Below are positions 21,699 to 32,600 of a DNA stretch of 64,000 nucleotides, one piece after another. A model generated the notes under the pieces. That model saw only the letters and a list, made by a program, of their open reading frames with translations, made no database searches and was not told the origin of the DNA. The DNA comes from Meira nashicola (lineage: Eukaryota; Basidiomycota; Exobasidiomycetes; Exobasidiales; Brachybasidiaceae). Each line of letters starts with the position of its first letter. Position 1 is the stretch's first letter. Made by a program: the position numbers and the translations under genes. The stretch is taken from contig BCJU01000002.1 in assembly GCA_001600355.1 (NCBI GenBank), positions 1,612,001 to 1,676,000 of the forward strand, given 5' to 3'.

Positions 21699-24545
21699 AT
21701 GGTGTCAATAACCCTTCCGCAAGGTGGGACAATGGCACCGCAAGGACCACCTTCTCCCAAAACTCCGCGAAAGGTTCATGGGTTTAACGGGAGTGGTGGC
21801 GGAGAAGAAACACCGGGAAAGCGATCACAAGGACCAGATACGTATCCGGTTGTGACAAAGCGACAGAGAAGTTTCGCAGGTGAAGTAAAGAAAGAGGATG
21901 TAGAAAGAGAATATGGCAGAGGACAAAATTTAATCGGACCAAGCCTACCTAGTGATGAAATTACACCACTTGCATCACCTATCACAAACATTATGAAACT
22001 TGATAATGATGTACAAAGATCTACTTCTCCTTCTGTTCTCAAAAGTAGTCTCAAACCAACAACACCAAATCTTGTAGATGCAGTAAAGGCTAGTATAGGA
22101 TCAGATTCACCAAGTGAAAGTGATAAACGCGGTTTCTATTTCGATTATGTCAAGAAAGCTTTGGCAGACAAGATGCGTGGTCAAGATAAGGAATATCTTG
22201 AATTGATTACCCAATTTAATCTCCCTTCTCAAGGATCTACATCTTCTGCACCACCTCCAATAGGTTTACTGCAAATGCTTCTACACGCTCTCACAGGAGT
22301 TGCTAGCAAATTGGATCGTAGAAATCATCATGCTCTTGTCAATGCAATCTTGACATTACCATGGGCTACTATGGGTGGAGATATTTTTGCTCGAACATGG
22401 ATTCGTTTTGTTTGCACACTTTGTAGTGGTCGGAGCGAATGGGTATCAGAAGTGTCGGCTCGTGCAATCAAGGGTTTTAGTTATCGATCCGATTGGCGAT
22501 CTATGTCTTATGCACCAGCAGCATCTGGCTCGACCTCAAAACCTACCCGAAGACTCATATATGGACGGATACACACTCTATTACGCTCATTATTGTCTTT
22601 GATTCCAACTCTACCATCCCAACTTGCTCCTCTGATTCAACGTCACTTTCCTCATAAAGCTGACGGGATTCGTGAACATGTGGTCTTCGTTCAAAACATG
22701 TTTGAAATTTGCGAATACGCCGATGAACTTCGACCTAATGTCCTAGAACTCGTTATTGGTCGAAGTGTAGAAATTGATGTGGAGATTCAAATCGAGCTTG
22801 ATGAATTGGAGGAGGCGGAAGCAGATTTGGAAGATGCGGATCTTGACGGTATCCAAGACTCTCATCTCATCTCAGATTTTGATTTGCTGGATAAACCTCT
22901 TGACGCAGACAGTGATTCTGACGATGAAGGAGACGATTCAGAAGATGATGCTGCAGGTTTGGACGATCTCGACTCAGATGGAGATGATGATCTTGACGAA
23001 TTGCGAAACGGAAAAGTTCAGCCAGAACGTGAGCGAATCAAGCAGGTGCGACAATTAGCAGAAAAATTGGATGCAATGATGTCTACTTTATTTCGAAATA
23101 TGGAATCGATGGACAGGCGCTATTCGAACGCCAGTAAAGGTATCAGTGCAACGTATGATCTTAGTCCAGCTCGAGCGATTACTCTGCGAAACGAACAGTT
23201 TGGCAATTTGCTGCGTATTTTCGAACGTACTTTATTGCCCACATTCAAATCAAGACATGTTCAATTCTTGTTATTCTGGTGTGCATCATTGGAAAAAAGT
23301 TATAGCGAAACATTTATTGGAATGCTGTTGAACAAAGCCATATATACAAACAGTGGTGACGAATTCGATCCAGAAACAGGATGGAGGATCAAAGAAGGTA
23401 GTCCTGTGGTCATGCGAATTGCTGCTGCTTCTTATCTTGCCAGTCTTGTTGCCAGAGCAAAGTTTGTCGATGGCCAAGATGCTCGTATTATCATGTCAAA
23501 TTTATGTGCATTTTTGGACGCTCATATGAACGCTCATTCGCAAGGATTACTGGCCTCACAAAGTCCTCTCGGTCTCGAATTGGAAGCTCTCAGTGGACCT
23601 CATGCAATGTTCTACGCTGTTTCTCAAGCATGTCTTTACATCTTTTGCTTCCGTTGGCGAGATCTACATTCGACTGATGATGTGGCAGAGCAGGACGAAG
23701 ACACTTCCGATGATGATGAGGAAACGACTGGGTACGGAAACAAAGCAAACATGGATGGCTCTGGTAGAGTGCACTGGTCCAATGGAATGGAATCAATCAA
23801 ACGTGCAATCTTGAGTCAATTTAATCCTCTGGCTCATTGTAGTGCTACAGTCGTCCGTCAATTTGCAAGTGTTGCAAGACTTACTAATTTTATGTATTGC
23901 TGGAATATTATTGAACGCAATAGTCGGTCATCAAGTAGAAGACACGATGGAGGTTCAACGCCCACATTATCACGTTCTAACAGTATGTCATCCCTTCATT
24001 CACCTGCTCCTGCTCGCTCCAATAGCACTTCTACCGTTACATCCACATTTGTCTCAGCACCCGGATTACATGAGCATTCATCAGCCAACTCACCAACAGG
24101 ACAGTCGACTTTTACGCCACCATCCTCAGCAAGTAACGATATCGACTCATTCTTCCCTTTTGATCCTTACCGATTGCGTGAATCGACTAAATGGGTTGAA
24201 CCATTATATCGTGAATGGAGCGATGTGGCACCTGAAGGTATGATTGAGGAAAGCGAAAGCGAAGATGATGATGACGAAAAGCTTGATGAAGATGACGATG
24301 ATGCAGATAGCGCAAGCAGTGGTGGTAGCAGCAATGAAGATGTCACTCCTTCACGTACTAAACCAATCGGTACAACTAGGACAGGTTTAACCATTCCCAA
24401 CGGCTTACGTCATAAACCCTACAAGCCATCAAAGCTGTCCAATGCACATGCAAGTCAAAGTTTTGGTGCAAGTGTTTCAACAGACGATTCTAGTTCTGTA
24501 GCTCGATCATTGGAAGCAATGAGCATATCTCCTCGATTCGTATGA
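21699..24545 (+). CDS. RRN3: RNA polymerase I initiation factor RRN3
   Basis: From the ATG at 21699 the protein has 948 residues; an in-frame ATG at 21588 would add 37. Rrn3/TIF-IA bridges RNA polymerase I to the rDNA promoter. The HEAT-like fold shows LLQMLLHALTGVASKLDRRN, LVNAILTLPWATMG, FVQNMFEICEYADELRP, FGNLLRIFERTLLPTFKSRH and VQFLLFWCASLEKSYSETF, all typical of the family. Two acidic stretches interrupt it (about residues 370-430 and the end), and a Ser-rich disordered segment lies near residues 780-850. It is longer than the yeast (627) and human (651) proteins because of these insertions. The start choice is uncertain: the extra N-terminal codons lack family resemblance. Confidence 0.88.
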   Translation: MVSITLPQGGTMAPQGPPSPKTPRKVHGFNGSGGGEETPGKRSQGPDTYPVVTKRQRSFAGEVKKEDVEREYGRGQNLIGPSLPSDEITPLASPITNIMKLDNDVQRSTSPSVLKSSLKPTTPNLVDAVKASIGSDSPSESDKRGFYFDYVKKALADKMRGQDKEYLELITQFNLPSQGSTSSAPPPIGLLQMLLHALTGVASKLDRRNHHALVNAILTLPWATMGGDIFARTWIRFVCTLCSGRSEWVSEVSARAIKGFSYRSDWRSMSYAPAASGSTSKPTRRLIYGRIHTLLRSLLSLIPTLPSQLAPLIQRHFPHKADGIREHVVFVQNMFEICEYADELRPNVLELVIGRSVEIDVEIQIELDELEEAEADLEDADLDGIQDSHLISDFDLLDKPLDADSDSDDEGDDSEDDAAGLDDLDSDGDDDLDELRNGKVQPERERIKQVRQLAEKLDAMMSTLFRNMESMDRRYSNASKGISATYDLSPARAITLRNEQFGNLLRIFERTLLPTFKSRHVQFLLFWCASLEKSYSETFIGMLLNKAIYTNSGDEFDPETGWRIKEGSPVVMRIAAASYLASLVARAKFVDGQDARIIMSNLCAFLDAHMNAHSQGLLASQSPLGLELEALSGPHAMFYAVSQACLYIFCFRWRDLHSTDDVAEQDEDTSDDDEETTGYGNKANMDGSGRVHWSNGMESIKRAILSQFNPLAHCSATVVRQFASVARLTNFMYCWNIIERNSRSSSRRHDGGSTPTLSRSNSMSSLHSPAPARSNSTSTVTSTFVSAPGLHEHSSANSPTGQSTFTPPSSASNDIDSFFPFDPYRLRESTKWVEPLYREWSDVAPEGMIEESESEDDDDEKLDEDDDDADSASSGGSSNEDVTPSRTKPIGTTRTGLTIPNGLRHKPYKPSKLSNAHASQSFGASVSTDDSSSVARSLEAMSISPRFV

Positions 24546-24695
24546 GGGACGAAATCGCTGTATAGAATATTTCATTTTGACATTTTGTACTATTCATTTC
24601 TTAATTCAATATTAATCATATGAGCAATTGCACGAAGTCTACTATAATACAATACAAGAAAGGCTAGAACATCCAACTTTCCAATAATCTACTTT

Positions 24696-26504
24696 CTATC
24701 CAACAGCTGGAGAATCTCTTGCACTGGAGACCATCGGACTTTCTGCTCGATCGCTTCCAGTATGCGAAACATGACCATTTATTTCCACATTCGCTGCTCC
24801 GCCTGATGCTGCTGCACCCATTCCCATCTTTTTGCCATTCGTTCTACGATCAGCTCCATTTGCTGTTCCATCCTGATGACCAAGTAGATCCAAATCATCA
24901 TATTCACCTCCAACAACATGGGGTACAGAATTTTTCCAATCTACATCCGGAACTCGTGATCGGAAGAAACTTCGTTTTGATTTTTGTTGTGAAATTGTGT
25001 TTGCTAATCCACTTGATGGCAAGTAAGTGGATGATTTTGGTCCTAATGATAATTCATTTGCACTACTAGATGCATTCTTCCAGGGTGCCGACCCTCTCGG
25101 ACCACCTGCAATGCCAACGTTACTTGCTGCACCGTTTCTCCGTCTAGAATTTCTTCCTGAACGTTGCCCGCCATCTGTGCTCATACCATCCCAATTTCCT
25201 CCATCTTCTGTATCGCTCATCTCATCACCATATCTTTCGATATGAGCATCCTTCATCTTTTGCGTAATGCGCTCATCTAGATCAGAATCTTCATCTTCAC
25301 TTAATTCTAACGAAGAAACATTGAGAGATTGTCTTGGGGTTTCTTGCATTTGAACTGAAGGTGCAAAAGGCAGATTCCTTAGGTTATCAAAAATCTTTGC
25401 TCTCATTTGCTCCAAATATTCTCGCGAATTCTTATTGTCCATATTACAAGGCGGTACTTCAAGCTTATATTCTGGTCCGAAGTATTGTATGTAATCATTG
25501 AATGGCAAATTCTCATCCAGCTCCTTATTTGCACAAACTCCAGTCTCGTATGTCCAAGTCTTTGCAACATTTCGTATCGTATATCCACCTCCTCCAAGGA
25601 CTAATAGAGGAACATCATATGCCTTCATGATGCGTACACATGCTGCGTGACCTTGCATACTAAGGTTGAAGCATCCAAGTTTGTCGCCTGCTAAACTGTC
25701 AGCACCGCATTGTAGGACTACAGCGCCTGGTCTGTACCAATCCATAATATACTGAATAGTTGTTGAGAACATTACTCCAAAAGTCGTATCTTCTATCCCA
25801 TCCCGAAAAGGAACATTGACAGCATATCCTTTTCCTTTCTTCATTCCCACATCACGAACGTCTCCCGTACCTGGAAAGAAATCTCCGTATTTGTGAAAGC
25901 TAACGGTCATTACTCGATCGGTGGTATAAAAAGCTTCTTCTACTCCATCTCCATGATGAATATCGATGTCGATGTAAAGCACACGTTGATACATCCTTAG
26001 CAATTCCAAAATACCCACAACGATATCGTTGACGTAACAGAATCCACTAGCCTCTTGCTTTTTAGCATGATGCAATCCACCCGCCCAATTGATTGCTATA
26101 TCTGACTTTCCTGACGATACTCTTTCTGCAGCAGCAATACTTCCACCTGCAGACATTGTACAAAATTCCCATAAACCTTCAAAAGCGGGACAATCCTCTC
26201 CGATTAAAAATCGCTGTCCATCTCCTGTCAAATCTTGCATAGTCTCTGGTGTTACTCTATGTAAAAAATCGACGTATTCATCCGTATGAAAAGCTGCCAT
26301 TTGTTCTCTAGTTGCTCTTTTTGGCCTTAACATGTCCATATGTTTATCCAAACCATAATTAGATACTAAATTATGGGTCATGCGCATTCGATGTGGTTTC
26401 ATTGGATGTCCATATCCATAAGAATAATTACCTACATCTGCATCGTAAAAGTAGGCAACCGTTTTGTTTGGTTGTAATGTTGGACCGTTGGCCGGTTCAG
26501 CCAT
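24696..26504 (-). CDS. RPD3: Class I histone deacetylase RPD3
   Basis: The 602-residue product is a zinc-dependent class I deacetylase, the catalytic subunit of Rpd3/Sin3-type co-repressor complexes. The catalytic core occupies about residues 15-385: VAYFYDADVGNYSYGYGHPM, the INWAGGLHHAKKQEASGFCYV active-site region (the two adjacent His), YIDIDIHHGDGVEEAF (metal-binding Asp and His), CGADSLAGDKLG, and VLGGGGYT with the active-site Tyr. The C-terminal ~200 residues are disordered, with acidic and Ser/Gly-rich stretches. The open frame extends 28 codons upstream, but MAEPANG at 26504 begins the conserved protein. The gene is divergent from ELYS over 329 bp. Confidence 0.95.
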   Translation of the reverse strand: MAEPANGPTLQPNKTVAYFYDADVGNYSYGYGHPMKPHRMRMTHNLVSNYGLDKHMDMLRPKRATREQMAAFHTDEYVDFLHRVTPETMQDLTGDGQRFLIGEDCPAFEGLWEFCTMSAGGSIAAAERVSSGKSDIAINWAGGLHHAKKQEASGFCYVNDIVVGILELLRMYQRVLYIDIDIHHGDGVEEAFYTTDRVMTVSFHKYGDFFPGTGDVRDVGMKKGKGYAVNVPFRDGIEDTTFGVMFSTTIQYIMDWYRPGAVVLQCGADSLAGDKLGCFNLSMQGHAACVRIMKAYDVPLLVLGGGGYTIRNVAKTWTYETGVCANKELDENLPFNDYIQYFGPEYKLEVPPCNMDNKNSREYLEQMRAKIFDNLRNLPFAPSVQMQETPRQSLNVSSLELSEDEDSDLDERITQKMKDAHIERYGDEMSDTEDGGNWDGMSTDGGQRSGRNSRRRNGAASNVGIAGGPRGSAPWKNASSSANELSLGPKSSTYLPSSGLANTISQQKSKRSFFRSRVPDVDWKNSVPHVVGGEYDDLDLLGHQDGTANGADRRTNGKKMGMGAAASGGAANVEINGHVSHTGSDRAESPMVSSARDSPAVG

Positions 26505-26833
26505 ATTTGCGGATACAACTTGTTCTAGCTTGGGTGTATGAATCGATAACAAGCCTATATTATAATTGAACAAGAGTTTAAAGATCAACAGGAAGGTATG
26601 ATGATGGTCGCATTACTTCCCCATCCACCTTTGATTTTTTTGGTCCGAAATGCACTAGATTGTACTACAGCACAAGTCGAATGTCCGTGCTCTCTTTGAA
26701 GTTTAATAAAGTTGACGCGTGACACGTGAGTTATTATTATGCGTTGATATTTAAGAATCTTTATGAAGTGTTGTTGTTCTGCTTTCTTGATCACAACGGA
26801 CATTGTGCAAGGTTTGATATATAATACAAAAAG
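26505..26833. promoter_or_regulatory. Divergent promoter of RPD3 and ELYS
   Basis: 329 bp between two nuclear-protein genes. CACGTG at 26723-26728 lies about 220 bp from the RPD3 ATG and 106 bp from the ELYS ATG. A related AAATGCAC occurs near 26647. Nothing else is recognised. Confidence 0.4.
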
Positions 26834-29512
26834 ATGGGATCTGTCTCGGAGCCATTTATCTTCGTAGACGGTCCACGTCCATCTGAAGCAGAGCATATTT
26901 ATGATCACTACTTTTCCGAATATCCCACGCAAGGTTATGATCAAACACTTATCAAACAAATTCAATCTAGAAGATCTTCGCCAGATTGTCAAGGCTCGCT
27001 GTTTTTCGACAAATTGCTAAATTTGGCCTTGCAAACAAATTCTTTGGATGATGATAGTAATAATGCATCGCCTTTTTATCCTCCGCAAGAAGGCAAAGAA
27101 GGCTTATGTGAGCTTATTGAACGTATTTCGTCTTCCAATTTTGATCGTGTTCGCAGGACAGCACTCATCTACTACCTGATTCTAGATTTAGACGCTTATC
27201 ATGGCGCTCAAGCAGGTATCACTTTTGCCAAACAAATGGCATTTCCAAGAAGTGTACGCGAAGGTATGAAAGGTTATTGGCACTTGGATAATGGTCAATT
27301 TCGTTTGGGCATATCTTACCTTGAACAACCCGATTTCGTGCCACGTATTGCTCGTCTATTGTCACCTTTGCCCTCTGCATCCAGTAATGATAGAGATGCG
27401 CAAGATAAAGCATTTGCATTTGCTTCTTTCGTCAAATTGATCAACCTCGAGCTTCTCGAAAGTGAGGTAGTCGACATTGCAGAAGCCATCACAGTCAGTA
27501 TATGTTGGACGCAAAATATACGTGCTGCATGGCTGTATTGTCGAAGTATGATCACATTGGATGGCGGAGAAGAAGAGGAAAGAAAGATGGCGCTGTGCGT
27601 TGCAAGAATTGTGGAATTTTGCTTCAGGCCTCAACCAAAACCAATTTCGGTGAAAGCATTGACAGCATTGCCATTAACGATACCCGAAGAACAAATGCTT
27701 GCTGATATCATCGTCAATCCTCCGCCAAACATCAAACTTTCATCTCTTGCTCATGCGACTGCAATTGATTCTTTACTTGTGCGGTATATCAACTCAGGTC
27801 AATACATTGATGCTATCAGTCTGGATCGTAAGGTGAACTCTTCGCTTGGATTGATGCAAACAAATCAAGACGCTTCAGGTTCAGAGAAAGATCGTCAAAA
27901 AGCTCGAAGTTTGCGAGAAAAGAGACAAGCTTTGGTAAAAGCGGCTTATTCTGTTCTCACACGTATTGAGAAGATGATGCTAGAGCTAGGCGATGATTTC
28001 GTAGAAGCACCAGTCGAAGATGAAGAAGAGGCGCAAGGATTAGAAGGATCATGGGAGCGCGTTACACCAATGGCAGACACTACAGTTCAATCGATCAGGA
28101 GTGAACGTACTGCTTTTGCAGGTCCATCATCCCAAAGACTGACAGCTTTGACTGCATCTCCGTCTTTAAGATCACCGGCCGAACCAGGTAGCGAACGCTC
28201 AATTGATCCTCTTTTGACTGAAGTCGTTCGTTCAAGTCCAGCACGCTTGCGAAGAAGAGTTTCAGCATTGGGAGGAAGTCCAAGAGCAGCAAATGTGTCG
28301 CTCTCAGGTGCCAACAATATGGATCTTGGTAGCCCTCTCTCGCATTCTTTCGTTGGAAGTCCAAGTGTTAGAAGATCTGAATCGCTCAGAAAGTCCATCC
28401 ATTCGCGTCAAGGCACGCCTTCGAAAAACAATGTTGTACCTATGCCAGAAGATATTAGTATTTCGTTGCCTTTGTCGAGCGCAAAGCCTTATCATTTGCA
28501 ATCACAGTCACAGCAAAAGGATATTCAAAACGAAATGGAGTACTCCTTCTCAGACCGAGCAGAAATCATTGGGCCAGATGTCGGTCAAACAAGCATAATG
28601 AACGAGACTCAAGAAACTACAGGTCCTTTGTCTAGATTAGCACAAGAGCTTGAAGAAGAAATGCAACGAAATCAAGGTTCTGTAGATGAGATTTTACGAA
28701 GATCGATTACTACCAACAGCATGTCTCCTTTCCGTGTCATTAGTGGTTCAAACAAAACTGCGCAATCTACTTTGATGTCCAACAAGCCAGTACGAAGATA
28801 TGAAGCTCGATATGAACTTGGCACAGGTCGAGCCAGCCAAGAACAAGACAATGATGCGCGTGGAAAAGATAACGTTGAGCAAGAAGTACAAGAACCTATC
28901 AGAAGAAGAGGAGGTAGAACGGTGAAATCGCGACAAAGAATACCAAGGAGCGTAAGTCGAATGGATCATGAAAATGCAGAAGATGATGGTGATACATCAG
29001 TGCCGGGAAGCTTCCCAGGCATGCAAGAAGATCCTCCAGTGAAAGGCCATGAAGAAGTATCAGAGGCTACGAAAAAGTCGACAAGACGAAACACAAAGAG
29101 TCAAAAGAAGAAGCAGCAAGAAGATGAAGATGAAGATGTGGTGCCAGAAATGGAAGAGGTTAGTACGGCTATACGAAAGAGTCGTAGCGCAGCAAGTAAT
29201 TTAGCAGGACGACCGAAAGCATCAACACCTTTACGTAGAAGTGCACGTTTGAGCGTTGAACCTGATGCTGTTCATGAGGATGTCACGAGTCCAACACCAA
29301 AAGTACGTTCTAATGCTGTCAGACAACGTTCACAACGTTCTGCATCACCTACAAAAAAGGCAAGCGCTACAAATCAAAGCGCACGCAAACGCAGAGGCGC
29401 TTCACAAGCTCCAACTGAACCGAGTGAAGATGAGAATGAAGGCGAAGGACAAGGTATAAGTACTCGTAGCAGAAGAAAAGCTGCTGCAAGTGCTATGCCA
29501 GGAGGGTTTTAA
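26834..29512 (+). CDS. ELYS-domain nucleoporin (nuclear pore assembly)
   Basis: The intronless gene encodes 892 residues. The N-terminal ~300 residues are alpha-helical and match the ELYS/AHCTF1 domain: LIYYLILDL, FAKQMAFPRSVREGMKGYW and HLDNGQFRLGISYLEQP follow the family pattern of repeated helices. ELYS proteins bind the Nup107-160 (Y) complex and, in animals, seed pore assembly on chromatin. The rest is disordered, Ser/Arg-rich, with basic clusters (RRRGGRTVKSR, RRSARLS, RSRRKAA) that could contact DNA or importins; true AT-hook cores are not seen. The family call rests on the first third only. RPD3 is divergent and VPS41 convergent. Confidence 0.68.
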   Translation: MGSVSEPFIFVDGPRPSEAEHIYDHYFSEYPTQGYDQTLIKQIQSRRSSPDCQGSLFFDKLLNLALQTNSLDDDSNNASPFYPPQEGKEGLCELIERISSSNFDRVRRTALIYYLILDLDAYHGAQAGITFAKQMAFPRSVREGMKGYWHLDNGQFRLGISYLEQPDFVPRIARLLSPLPSASSNDRDAQDKAFAFASFVKLINLELLESEVVDIAEAITVSICWTQNIRAAWLYCRSMITLDGGEEEERKMALCVARIVEFCFRPQPKPISVKALTALPLTIPEEQMLADIIVNPPPNIKLSSLAHATAIDSLLVRYINSGQYIDAISLDRKVNSSLGLMQTNQDASGSEKDRQKARSLREKRQALVKAAYSVLTRIEKMMLELGDDFVEAPVEDEEEAQGLEGSWERVTPMADTTVQSIRSERTAFAGPSSQRLTALTASPSLRSPAEPGSERSIDPLLTEVVRSSPARLRRRVSALGGSPRAANVSLSGANNMDLGSPLSHSFVGSPSVRRSESLRKSIHSRQGTPSKNNVVPMPEDISISLPLSSAKPYHLQSQSQQKDIQNEMEYSFSDRAEIIGPDVGQTSIMNETQETTGPLSRLAQELEEEMQRNQGSVDEILRRSITTNSMSPFRVISGSNKTAQSTLMSNKPVRRYEARYELGTGRASQEQDNDARGKDNVEQEVQEPIRRRGGRTVKSRQRIPRSVSRMDHENAEDDGDTSVPGSFPGMQEDPPVKGHEEVSEATKKSTRRNTKSQKKKQQEDEDEDVVPEMEEVSTAIRKSRSAASNLAGRPKASTPLRRSARLSVEPDAVHEDVTSPTPKVRSNAVRQRSQRSASPTKKASATNQSARKRRGASQAPTEPSEDENEGEGQGISTRSRRKAAASAMPGGF

Positions 29513-29612
29513 ATTAAGAATTATTTGTACTGTAAGCAATTTGAATTACATGAAAAAAATGCAATTAAGCAATGAATGATAAAGTAGTATACAAATGTGA
29601 GATAATAAATAA

Positions 29613-32600
29613 TTAGAGTCGGAATTGTTCACGATCCGCTCTACAAACAGGACAACCTTTCTTTAGCACAACACGAAGTCGATTTTGATAGAGAACTTTT
29701 TCTTGTAATTGAGCTTTTCGTTGATGTGCTCTTTGCATCGGCCCATAAGCACCTGCGGAATGAAGATGACCAGTTGCAGCGGCCCTTGTTGTGGTCATGG
29801 TGACTAGGAGACCTGTGTCGTTTGTGTCGTTTGCAGTGCCTTTGAGCTTGGAATTGGGTATATTTCTTTTGGGAATCGAAGAAGGGTTTGATACCAAACA
29901 AGATAAATGGTGAGCATGTCTACAAAGGAAAAAGATTGCGTTCGTCCGCTCATCTTCTTCATTCCCTATAACAGAATTCGAATCTTGGTTGGAAATTTCA
30001 ACAGTACCTTCAGTAGATCGCGATAGAAGTCTTTCACCACAAGTACTGCATTGTACATCACCATCTCCATACAAGCCTTCAGTTTGAGCACGATCAAGAA
30101 ACTGTGCATAAGATCGTCCATCGTGCGTCAAAATTGTTGCACAACCTTCCAAGAGTGATATTTGTAAGTTAAAATCGCCTAAAATCTTGATCAATGCATC
30201 ACGTAAACCTCCGATGTGTAAACCATCTTTAATTCTTCGAATCAATTTTACCGCATCCACTTCTCCTCCTACATTTTCCAATAAGCCACGAATAAATTTA
30301 GGTTTATCTTCTGAATAGTGAACCAAATTATCCCATAATTCAGGATCCTTTTCTTCCTTTACAAATGCGATTGCTCTTTCCACATCACCTAAACGTTCGA
30401 TGATCAATGTTAATGCAGTCTTTTTATCCCCAATTCGACTTAGTAAGAAAACCATCTCTGGAACATAATCGAGTGATTTGCAAGTATTGTACGCTTTTTC
30501 GAAAGAATAATGACTGCTCATCGTGCGCAAGTAAGCCATTAACTTTTGATAAGCGAATTCGGCATAAAGTTCAACTTGTAAGTCTGAATAAGATGCTACC
30601 AATTGAGGATCTCGATCGAAAAGGGCATCAAGGTAAAGGAAAAGGTATAAATGATGCTCTTGTAATTGAGGCACGACACGATGAATGGGTATACTGTGAG
30701 TGTGATCGACCAAAAGTTCGATTGAGCGCCATTTCTGATGAATCAAATTCTCTTTTTTATCTTCTGTAGGTAATGATCGCTTCAAAAGGTCTTGCTCGAA
30801 TTGAACAAGAAGTAGTGCTTGATCTTGAATGACATTAAACAAATTATGATCTCGAATCAAATCGAACACGCCCGGTTTGCGAAGACGTAGATAGTATGGT
30901 AATGCTTTTCCAAGTTGACGATTTTTCAAATGGATTTCTGCTAAACATTCCATCAATAAACGTTCATTTGAATTGGGTTGTGTTTGAATTTTCTTTTCAT
31001 CATCGTCTCCTCCATGACTGTTTAAACGGTCTTCGATGGCCAGAACGACAGCCTGTGTACTGTAGATTTCGACAGGCCAAGTGCGAATCGTATCAAGAAG
31101 AGAATCAATATTGTGTCGTAACAAATGAGCAAGTATCATATCATATACCACAGAATTCAACGTGGGCTTCTCCACCGGGATTTGATGTATCAGATAAGGC
31201 AGACTATTCTTTTCAGCGAATGCAAAAACGACGTCTTCCCAAGCTTGGATGTTTTCTTTCAGAATGCCAGGCACAATTGATGCAGCTTTCGACCAATCTT
31301 GCTTGTCCCGAATGAGGTAGGTAATATACTTTCCACCGATCTCATTTGCATCGAAGCCCATTGACAATGCCTTTGGAATGCCCATGACATGAATAGCGTC
31401 AAGTGCTTCTTGATAATACTTGTGTTGTATGAGCCAGTCTAGATGATCTTTTTGATCTCGTGATCGAGCTATTACAATGTCTTTGGGGCTAACGACATAG
31501 TAGTAATTACCCTGCTCTTCTATGCTTGGATCGAGTGGCTTATCCGTTTGAATCTTTGCGATCGCATTTGCTCCGTTCAAGACTGCGTCTGCTGATGGAA
31601 CTAAGAGATAATCGTTACATTGAAATCTAGCAAAACTTTGAAGGCTCAAAATATCGCTACTCAATTCTTCTCCATCATCACTGATCAATCGAAGTTCTGG
31701 TCTTTGCCCGTCTCTTCTTCTGTGCGAATCCATCGAAGAATCTTCACCATAATCATCATCAGTGATGTACGCTAGCACAAGAAAATCCTTTCCTCGCGGC
31801 GCAATGCCACTGATCATGCAGTCTAATTGTAAAATGGCAGTGATTTCAACTGTTGCTTTGGCACCAGAGGCTGGTAAGATTGCTGCTGCTCCGGCCTTTG
31901 AACCACTTGTATCTTTCTTACGAATTTTTGCCACTTTAATTGTATCACCCCAAGCGATAATCAACGTATCATCATCTTGCCAATATAGCGTACAACGAAA
32001 TAAGTCTGCTCGTGGCTTATCTTCGGGAGGCGAAATGAAAGTGATCCTTTGTTTATTTGCGATGTCGTATATTCGCACTCCTTTATCATTCGTCCATGCT
32101 ACAAAGTTTCCTCTCCATTTGGTGGTCCAGATAGGACCTTCTCCTTCATGCAAAATAACCTCTCGATGTCCAAACCAACTTTTCTCTCGCATTACTAATT
32201 GGCCTGACATTCCACCACATACAAATGATCGAGTGCTTCGACGGCCAAACGAGGGCTCTAGGCTGATACTACGCATGACACGCTTAAAGTCAAATGTGTA
32301 TGCTTCTGAGGAGGATAGGGATGATACTGAAACCAGGCCATCCATTCCTGCACTGCCAACAAATTCCGCTGTACTGTCAATGTCGAGAGCAAGAACGCTG
32401 GCAGAATGCGTTTTGAATCCTTTTATCAAGTTACCTTGCTCGTCAAGCACATAGATAGATCCGCTATGCATACCCAAGGCTAGAAATCTATCTGAAACAG
32501 CCAAAGCACTCGCAGAATCCCTCTTGAACATATCAGGTACGCTACCTCTTAGACGCGAATACTTTAACGATGGCTCCTCCTCCTCCTCTTCTTCCTCCAA